From NCBI GenBank assembly GCA_020445045.1, contig JAGRHI010000095.1:20793-31982 (forward strand): DNA of 11,190 bases, read 5' to 3'. This document shows positions 7,048 to 11,190 of the stretch, in pieces (positions within the stretch are counted from its first letter, which is position 1; every line of letters starts with the position of its first letter). Source of the stretch: Candidatus Competibacteraceae bacterium. Its GTDB lineage: Bacteria; Pseudomonadota; Gammaproteobacteria; Competibacterales; Competibacteraceae. The notes under the pieces are model-generated. The model was not told where the DNA came from. It did not search any database and saw only the letters and a program-made list of their open reading frames with translations. The translations under genes were made by a program, and so were the position numbers.

Positions 7048-8283
7048 ATGTCCAGGAAAGAAGACAAGAATTTGATTGTCGGGCTCGATATCGGCACCTC
7101 GAAAGTGGTGGTCATCGTCGGCGAAGTCGGCCTGGACGGGGCCATCGAGGTGGTCGGCATCGGCACGCATCCCTCGCGAGGCCTGAAAAAGGGCGTGGTC
7201 GTCAACATCGAGTCGACCGTGCGGTCGATCCAGCACGCGGTGGACGAAGCCGAACGAATGGCGGGTTGCCAGATTCATTCGGTTTATACCGGCATTTCCG
7301 GTAGCCACATCCGCGGGCTCAACTCGCACGGCGTGACCGCCATCAAGAACCGGGAAGCCACGCCGGAAGACGTCGATCGAGTGATGGAGGCGGCGCGGGT
7401 GGTGGCGATTCCAGCCGACCAGAAGATCCTGCACATCCTGCCGCAGGAGTTCATCATCGACGGTCAGGAAGGCATTCAGGACCCGGTCGGGATGTCCGGG
7501 GTGCGGCTGGAGGCGCGGGTGCATATCGTCACTGGCGCGGTCAGCGCCGCCCAGAATATCGTCAAGTGCGTGCAGCGCTGCGGCTTGGAGGTGGACGACG
7601 TCATCCTGCAGCAGATGGCTTCCAGCCGGGCGGTGCTGAACCCGGACGAAAAGGAACTGGGCGTCTGCCTGATCGATATTGGTGGTGGCACCACTGACCT
7701 GGCGGTGTTCACCCACGGCGCGATCAGCCACACCAGCGTGATTCCGATCGCCGGCGACCAGGTCACCAACGATATCGCCGTCGCGTTCCGCACCCCGACC
7801 CAGTCGGCCGAGGACATCAAGCTCGGACATGCCTGTTGCCTCAAGCAACTGACGCGACCCGAGCAGCAGATCGATGTAGCCAGTGTCGGCGACCGGGCGG
7901 CGCGGACCCTGTCGCGTCGCGCGCTGGCCGAAGTGGTCGAGCCGCGCTACGAGGAATTTTTCGAATTGGCTCGGGAAGAGCTGCAACGCAGCGGCTTCGA
8001 GAATCTGATCGCCGCCGGCGTGGTGCTGAGTGGGGGTAGTTCCAGGATGGAAGGGGTCGTGGAACTCGCCGAGGAAGTTTTTCACATGCCGGTGCGCTTG
8101 GGTATGCCGCACGACGTGACCGGTCTGGAGGACATGATTTGCAATCCTATTTACTCCACGGCGGTGGGATTGTTGTTGTTCGGTAACGAGAACCGCCGGC
8201 TGACCCATCTGGGTCCGACATTGGGCGTGGGCCACAAGGGATTGTGGACCCGCATGAAAAACTGGTTTCAGGGAAATTTCTAA
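7048..8283 (+). CDS. ftsA: Cell division protein FtsA (actin-like FtsZ membrane anchor)
   Basis: Actin/Hsp70-fold ATPase that tethers FtsZ filaments to the inner membrane and recruits later division proteins. The product has 411 residues (E. coli 420). Visible marks: phosphate-1 motif VGLDIGTSKVVVIVGEV (11-27), the SHS2/1C domain at roughly 85-165 (TGISGSHIRGLNSHG, LPQEFIIDGQEGIQDPVGM), phosphate-2 motif CLIDIGGGTTDLAVF (207-221), the adenosine motif AGVVLSGGSSRMEG (323-336), YSTAVGLLLFG (369-379), and a C-terminal amphipathic stretch LWTRMKNWFQGNF (399-411), which is the membrane-targeting sequence. The start is fixed by the strong ribosome binding site at 7032-7040. It lies 24 bases after ftsQ and 54 bases before ftsZ, the usual order. 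Confidence 0.97.
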   Translation: MSRKEDKNLIVGLDIGTSKVVVIVGEVGLDGAIEVVGIGTHPSRGLKKGVVVNIESTVRSIQHAVDEAERMAGCQIHSVYTGISGSHIRGLNSHGVTAIKNREATPEDVDRVMEAARVVAIPADQKILHILPQEFIIDGQEGIQDPVGMSGVRLEARVHIVTGAVSAAQNIVKCVQRCGLEVDDVILQQMASSRAVLNPDEKELGVCLIDIGGGTTDLAVFTHGAISHTSVIPIAGDQVTNDIAVAFRTPTQSAEDIKLGHACCLKQLTRPEQQIDVASVGDRAARTLSRRALAEVVEPRYEEFFELAREELQRSGFENLIAAGVVLSGGSSRMEGVVELAEEVFHMPVRLGMPHDVTGLEDMICNPIYSTAVGLLLFGNENRRLTHLGPTLGVGHKGLWTRMKNWFQGNF

Positions 8284-8323
8284 GCTGTTTGGTCATTGCT
8301 TGCTGGGTCGAAAACCATTGATC

Positions 8324-8329
8324 GAGGAG
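8324..8329 (+). promoter_or_regulatory. ftsZ ribosome binding site
   Basis: GAGGAG ends 8 bases before the ATG at 8338. This fixes the ftsZ start over the upstream in-frame TTG at 8296, which would add 14 residues not seen in the family. The rest of the 54-base ftsA-ftsZ gap shows no convincing promoter. Confidence 0.75.
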
Positions 8330-8337
8330 ATGCCGTT

Positions 8338-9519
8338 ATGTTCGAACTGATGGAAACCAAGTCGGAAAGCGCCGTCATTAAAGTGATTGGAGTCGGCGGC
8401 GGCGGCAGCAATGCCGTGCACCATATGCTGAGCGCCAACATCGAGGGGGTGGATTTCATCTGCGCCAATACCGATGCGCAGGCGCTCAAGTCCTGTTCGG
8501 TGCCGGTGACTTTGCAGATGGGCGTCAATATCACCAAGGGCTTGGGCGCGGGCGCCAACCCGGAGGTCGGCCGGCAGGCCGCGCAGGAAGACTGCGAGCG
8601 AATCAAGGAAGTACTGCAGGGGGCCGACATGGTGTTCATCACCGCCGGCATGGGCGGTGGCACCGGCACCGGGGCCGCGCCGGTGGTGGCGCAACTGGCC
8701 CGGGAGATGGGCGTGCTGACGGTGGCGGTGGTGACCAAGCCCTTTCCCTTCGAGGGCAAGAAACGCATGGAAGTGGCCATGCACGGGATCCGCGAACTGG
8801 GCGAGAGCGTGGACTCACTCATTACCATCCCCAACGAAAAGCTGCTGACGGTTCTGGGCAAGAGCGCCAGCCTGCTCGACGCGTTCAAGGCGGCGAACGA
8901 CGTGTTGCTGGGGGCGGTGCAGGGCATCGCCGAACTGATCACCCGGCCGGGCATGATCAACGTGGATTTTGCCGACGTACGCACCGTCATGTCCGAAATG
9001 GGCATGGCCATGATGGGTACCGGTCGAGCGGTCGGCGACGGCCGCGCCCGCGAAGCGGCCGAAGCGGCGATCGCCAGCCCCTTGCTGGAGAACGTCAACC
9101 TGGCCGGCGCCAAGGGTCTGCTGGTCAATATCACCTCGGGCATGGACGTGACCATCGGCGAGTTCGACGAGGTCGGCAACACCATCAAGGAATTGGCCTC
9201 CGAGGATGCCAACGTGGTGGTCGGCATGGCGGTCGATCCGGAGATGCATAACGAATTACGAGTCACCATTGTCGCCACGGGTATCGGCCAGGGTGTTCCG
9301 GCCAAGCAGGTCAGTGGTTCCCGTGAACGGGAGTCAGCGATTCCACCCTTCAAGCTGGTGCAGCGCATGGGGGATGGCGACCCACTTTCTTCTCGTCATG
9401 ATCGGTCCGGCAACCGACAGAAAGCGGTCGGCGACGGTCTGAGCGAGGGGGGGCGGATTGATTCCGATCATCTGGATTATCTGGACATTCCCGCATTTCT
9501 ACGCCGGCAAGCCGATTGA
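8338..9519 (+). CDS. ftsZ: Cell division protein FtsZ (tubulin-like GTPase)
   Basis: GTP-dependent polymer that forms the division ring. The 393-residue product has the N-terminal IKVIGVGGGGSNAVHHM (14-30), ANTDAQAL (43-50), the tubulin signature GGGTGTG (107-113), TKPFPFEG (133-140), the T7 loop NVDFADV (208-214) that supplies catalytic Asp209/Asp212 to the neighbouring subunit, and the C-terminal globular part up to about VTIVATGIGQ (309-318). A charged, probably disordered linker of about 60 residues follows. It leads to the conserved tail DYLDIPAFLRRQAD (380-393), which binds FtsA and ZipA in well-studied relatives. The protein is intact and the usual length. It is the last gene of the operon; a terminator begins 33 bases after its stop. 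Confidence 0.98.
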   Translation: MFELMETKSESAVIKVIGVGGGGSNAVHHMLSANIEGVDFICANTDAQALKSCSVPVTLQMGVNITKGLGAGANPEVGRQAAQEDCERIKEVLQGADMVFITAGMGGGTGTGAAPVVAQLAREMGVLTVAVVTKPFPFEGKKRMEVAMHGIRELGESVDSLITIPNEKLLTVLGKSASLLDAFKAANDVLLGAVQGIAELITRPGMINVDFADVRTVMSEMGMAMMGTGRAVGDGRAREAAEAAIASPLLENVNLAGAKGLLVNITSGMDVTIGEFDEVGNTIKELASEDANVVVGMAVDPEMHNELRVTIVATGIGQGVPAKQVSGSRERESAIPPFKLVQRMGDGDPLSSRHDRSGNRQKAVGDGLSEGGRIDSDHLDYLDIPAFLRRQAD

Positions 9520-9552
9520 GTGGAACGCGGGTTTGTGGTTCCCGAGTGCCGG

Positions 9553-9586
9553 ACCGCCACCCAGTAGCCTGCTGGGTGGCGGTTTT
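9553..9586 (+). terminator. Intrinsic terminator after ftsZ
   Basis: A perfect 12-base inverted repeat, ACCGCCACCCAG (9553-9564) and CTGGGTGGCGGT (9572-9583), encloses a 7-base loop and runs into TTTT (9583-9586). It fits a rho-independent terminator closing the dcw operon; the U-tract is short. The outer seven bases of each arm (ACCGCCA and TGGCGGT) recur in the first lpxC-leader hairpin at 9700-9720. Confidence 0.85.
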
Positions 9587-9625
9587 GGCCGAAGCTCGTC
9601 GATTTGAGTATTGGAGCGCGGCTTT

Positions 9626-9690
9626 TCGCAACTTAACAACAAAGCGAGTTGCGATTTGGAAACAAAAGTTGCAGGATCGCTACGAGTTGC
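9626..9690. repeat. AGTTGC repeat cluster upstream of lpxC
   Basis: Four copies of the hexamer AGTTGC occur at near-regular spacing: inverted as GCAACT at 9628-9633, then direct at 9647-9652, 9667-9672 and 9685-9690 (steps of 19, 20 and 18 bases). The first pair forms a longer perfect dyad, TCGCAACT (9626-9633) with AGTTGCGA (9647-9654). CGAGTTGCG occurs exactly twice (9645-9653, 9683-9691). Spacing of nearly two helical turns would suit a regulator binding one face of the DNA, and the cluster overlaps the candidate lpxC promoter. The region is also visibly richer in A and T than the genes around it. The repeats are visible directly; an operator role is inference. Confidence 0.45.
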
Positions 9691-9698
9691 GGTATCTT
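9669..9698 (+). promoter_or_regulatory. Candidate lpxC promoter
   Basis: TTGCAG (9669-9674) and TATCTT (9693-9698), separated by 18 bases, resemble sigma-70 -35 and -10 boxes. The -35 matches consensus at only 3 of 6 positions and the -10 at 4 of 6. The location after a terminator and before lpxC is right. Transcription would begin near 9705 and give a leader of about 125 bases. Confidence 0.4.
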
Positions 9699-9699
9699 T

Positions 9700-9784
9700 A
9701 CCGCCATGCATGTTGGCGGTGACGACCGGTGGTGTCGATGGGTCCACCGGCGGAGTGTGGGATGCGCGATCCGCGCCCACTCCG
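9700..9784 (+). promoter_or_regulatory. Three consecutive hairpins in the presumed lpxC leader
   Basis: Hairpin 1: ACCGCCA (9700-9706) pairs with TGGCGGT (9714-9720). Hairpin 2: CCGGTGG (9726-9732) pairs with CCACCGG (9744-9750). Hairpin 3: CGGAG (9751-9755) pairs with CTCCG (9780-9784), continuing inside with TGGG/CCCA and CGCG/CGCG around an ATC loop. All stems are GC-rich, and they lie back to back in the non-coding stretch before lpxC. The remaining 47 bases to the GTG look unstructured. No terminator-type U-tract follows, so a classical attenuator is not evident. I do not recognise a known riboswitch class. Confidence 0.5.
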
Positions 9785-9819
9785 GCTGTCATGCGATGCT
9801 CCAGTTCAATCGATGTGTT

Positions 9820-9825
9820 GGGGGA
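9820..9825 (+). promoter_or_regulatory. lpxC ribosome binding site
   Basis: GGGGGA ends 6 bases before the GTG at 9832 and supports that codon as the start. Confidence 0.7.
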
Positions 9826-9831
9826 CCTAAC

Positions 9832-10746
9832 GTGATTAGGCAGCGAACCTTGAAGAATGTCATTCGGGCGACCGGCGTCGGTCTGCATACCGGCGATAAG
9901 GTCTATTTGACGTTGCGGCCCGCGGCGCCCGATGTTGGCATTGTGTTCCGGCGGGTCGACCTGCCTGAACCGGTTGAAATCAAGGCCTGCCCGCAAAATG
10001 TCGGTGACACCCAACTATCCACTTCGCTGGTCAAGGGTAAAGCCCGTATTGCCACGGTCGAGCATCTGCTGTCGGCGTTCGCGGGTTTGGGCATCGACAA
10101 TGCCTACGTGGATGTCAGCGCCGCCGAAGTGCCAATCATGGACGGCAGTGCCGGCCCCTTCGTGTTCCTGATCCAGTCGGCGGGCATCCAGGAGCAGAAC
10201 GCGCCCAAGCGCTTCATTCGCATCAAGCAGTCGGTGGTGATCGAGGAGGGCGACAAATGGGCGCGCTTCGATCCCTTCGACGGCTTCAAGGTCGAATTCA
10301 CCATCGCCTTCGACCACCCGCTGTTCAAGGGTCGCAATCAGCACGCCGTGGTGGATTTCTCCACCACCTCTTTCGTGAAGGAGGTCAGCCGGGCGCGCAC
10401 CTTCGGGTTCATGCGCGATCTGGAATACCTGCGCGAGCGGCGGCTGGCGCTGGGCGGCACGCTGGATAACGCCATCGTGGTGGACGATTACCGCATCCTC
10501 AACGAAGACGGCCTTCGTTACGAGGATGAGTTCGTCAAGCACAAGATCCTGGACGCCATTGGCGACTTGTATCTGTTGGGCCGCAGCTTGATCGGCGCCT
10601 TTACCGGTTACAAATCCGGGCATGCGCTGAACAATCGCTTGCTGCGCACGCTGCTGGCCGACAATGCCGCCTGGGAAGAGATCACCTTCAGCGACGAGCG
10701 GCAGTCGCCGATTTGCTACCTGCAGCCGGCGCAAGTGACCCGCTGA
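9832..10746 (+). CDS. lpxC: UDP-3-O-acyl-N-acetylglucosamine deacetylase (LpxC)
   Basis: Zinc-dependent cytoplasmic deacetylase that carries out the committed step of lipid A synthesis. The product has 304 residues (E. coli 305) and aligns almost without gaps. The start is GTG, giving MIRQRTLKN, the exact family N-terminus. The frame stays open to an ATG at 9649, but that extension would translate the promoter and hairpins and has no family match. Zinc ligands are His78 (in TVEHLL), His237 and Asp241 (in KHKILDAIGD). Glu77 and His264 (in KSGHALNN) are the expected catalytic residues. Other marks are TGVGLHTGDKV (14-24), EVPIMDGSAGPFVFL (99-113), SRARTFGFMRDLEYL (186-200) and DDYRILNEDGLRYEDEF (218-234). 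It stands between two intrinsic terminators and is probably a separate transcription unit, as in E. coli. Confidence 0.97.
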   Translation: MIRQRTLKNVIRATGVGLHTGDKVYLTLRPAAPDVGIVFRRVDLPEPVEIKACPQNVGDTQLSTSLVKGKARIATVEHLLSAFAGLGIDNAYVDVSAAEVPIMDGSAGPFVFLIQSAGIQEQNAPKRFIRIKQSVVIEEGDKWARFDPFDGFKVEFTIAFDHPLFKGRNQHAVVDFSTTSFVKEVSRARTFGFMRDLEYLRERRLALGGTLDNAIVVDDYRILNEDGLRYEDEFVKHKILDAIGDLYLLGRSLIGAFTGYKSGHALNNRLLRTLLADNAAWEEITFSDERQSPICYLQPAQVTR

Positions 10747-10791
10747 TCCCCCGCCCGATTTTCCGCCGATACCCCTCATCCGTCTCCCCGT

Positions 10792-10835
10792 CGCGGCTTT
10801 CCGGCTTGATCCCGGAAGGCCGCGCTTGCATTTTT
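10792..10835 (+). terminator. Intrinsic terminator after lpxC
   Basis: CGCGGCTTTCCGG (10792-10804) pairs with CCGGAAGGCCGCG (10812-10824) over 13 positions, with one G-U wobble and a 7-base loop. After GCTTGCA (with one more U-rich step) a run of five T follows at 10831-10835. The gap between stem and T-run is longer than ideal, but stem strength and position fit a rho-independent terminator for lpxC. Confidence 0.7.
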
Positions 10836-10874
10836 GGTGGACCTGTCGGCCGAGCAAAACCACCGCCGCTGGGG

Positions 10875-10880
10875 TATCAT
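10875..10880 (+). promoter_or_regulatory. Candidate -10 box for secA
   Basis: TATCAT matches the sigma-70 -10 consensus at 5 of 6 positions and lies 46 bases before the secA ATG, after the lpxC terminator. No convincing -35 box is seen at the proper distance (GAGCAA at 10852-10857 is poor), so the call is weak. Confidence 0.3.
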
Positions 10881-10926
10881 TCGACCCTCTTTTGGCATTG
10901 AGCGACGAAGTAAGGGCGCCCGATCG

Positions 10927-11190
10927 ATGAATATTCTGAAAAGCATTTTTGGTAGTCGCAACGACCGTGTAATCCGCCGCATGCGCAAGGAGGTGGAGCG
11001 CATCAACGCCCTGGAATCGGGCATCGCGGCGTTGAGCGACGCGGACTTGCGCGCCAAGACCGACGAATTCAAGAACCGTTTGGCTCAGGGCGAAAAACTC
11101 GACGCGTTGCTGCCGGAAGCCTTCGCGGTGGTGCGCGAGGCCAGCAAACGCACGCTGGACATGCGCCATTTCGACGTGCAGTTGATCGGC
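10927..11190 (+). CDS. secA: Preprotein translocase ATPase SecA, N-terminal part (partial)
   Basis: SecA is the peripheral ATPase that pushes secretory proteins through SecYEG. The window holds the first 88 codons; the gene continues past the right edge, before the Walker A motif would appear. The visible part matches SecA closely: FGSRNDRVIRRMRKEVERIN (8-27), LSDADLRAKTDEFKNRL (36-52), PEAFAVVREASKR (63-75) and MRHFDVQLIG (79-88). The start at 10927 gives MNILKSIFGSRND, two or three residues shorter at the tip than E. coli SecA. A TAAGGG ribosome binding site lies at 10911-10916, 10 bases upstream. No secM-like arrest gene lies between lpxC and secA. Confidence 0.96.
   Translation, partial: MNILKSIFGSRNDRVIRRMRKEVERINALESGIAALSDADLRAKTDEFKNRLAQGEKLDALLPEAFAVVREASKRTLDMRHFDVQLIG

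Noticed and set aside
8284..8337. Internal ftsZ promoter in the ftsA-ftsZ gap
   Set aside because: TTGCTT near 8297 has no acceptable -10 box at the right distance, so only the ribosome binding site can be supported.
9649..9831. N-terminal extension of LpxC from an in-frame ATG at 9649
   Set aside because: It would translate the AGTTGC repeats, the candidate promoter and the hairpins. The GTG at 9832 has a good ribosome binding site and gives the exact family N-terminus.
10713..10901. Short frame between lpxC and secA as a possible SecM-like leader
   Set aside because: It begins inside lpxC in another frame, crosses the terminator, and has no signal peptide or arrest motif.
10015..11169. 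Reverse-strand open frame of 384 codons spanning lpxC, the gap and secA
   Set aside because: It runs antisense through two conserved genes and a terminator, and its composition is that of a mirror frame.
1..11190. Mobile elements, CRISPR arrays, tRNA or rRNA genes, or a foreign island
   Set aside because: No transposase, integrase, regularly spaced CRISPR-type repeats, tRNA-like cloverleaf or rRNA sequence was seen, and composition is even apart from the AT-richer ftsZ-lpxC gap.

Overview
The window is a stretch of the dcw (division and cell wall) gene cluster from a GC-rich Gammaproteobacterium, followed by lpxC and the start of secA. Every protein reads like its Escherichia coli counterpart along most of its length. 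The gene order, an lpxC gene (so a lipid A outer membrane) and the FtsZ tail ending in a DYLDIPAFLRRQAD-type peptide all point to a Gram-negative gammaproteobacterium. The strong G/C bias at third positions suggests a high-GC, non-enteric lineage such as a Chromatiales- or Competibacter-like group. That narrower placement is inference; I cannot name a genus from sequence alone.

Layout, all on the + strand: the last codons of mraY (1-50), murD, ftsW, murG, murC, ddl, ftsQ, ftsA and ftsZ (ends 9519). These genes are tightly packed: ftsW overlaps murD by 7 bases, murG overlaps ftsW by 4, and the other gaps are 12-63 bases. No terminator lies between them. They look like one operon, closed by a strong intrinsic terminator at 9553-9586. 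A 312-base non-coding region (9520-9831) follows. It holds that terminator, a set of AGTTGC repeats, a candidate lpxC promoter and three consecutive hairpins in the presumed lpxC leader. lpxC starts with GTG and ends at 10746. A 180-base gap with a second intrinsic terminator and a candidate secA promoter leads to secA, which runs off the right edge.

MurG, MurC and MurD, with upstream MraY, make the UDP-MurNAc-peptide and lipid-linked precursors, and Ddl supplies D-Ala-D-Ala. FtsW polymerises glycan at the septum, and FtsQ, FtsA and FtsZ build the divisome. LpxC commits carbon to lipid A and SecA drives protein export. murB is absent between murC and ddl, and secM is absent between lpxC and secA.

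This is mostly a conserved housekeeping locus and I do not see a new multi-gene system. The points worth a second look are small: a perfect 29-base palindrome inside murD that coincides with a short in-frame insertion, a perfect 14-base palindrome covering the ddl ribosome binding site, and the structured and repeat-rich region upstream of lpxC.
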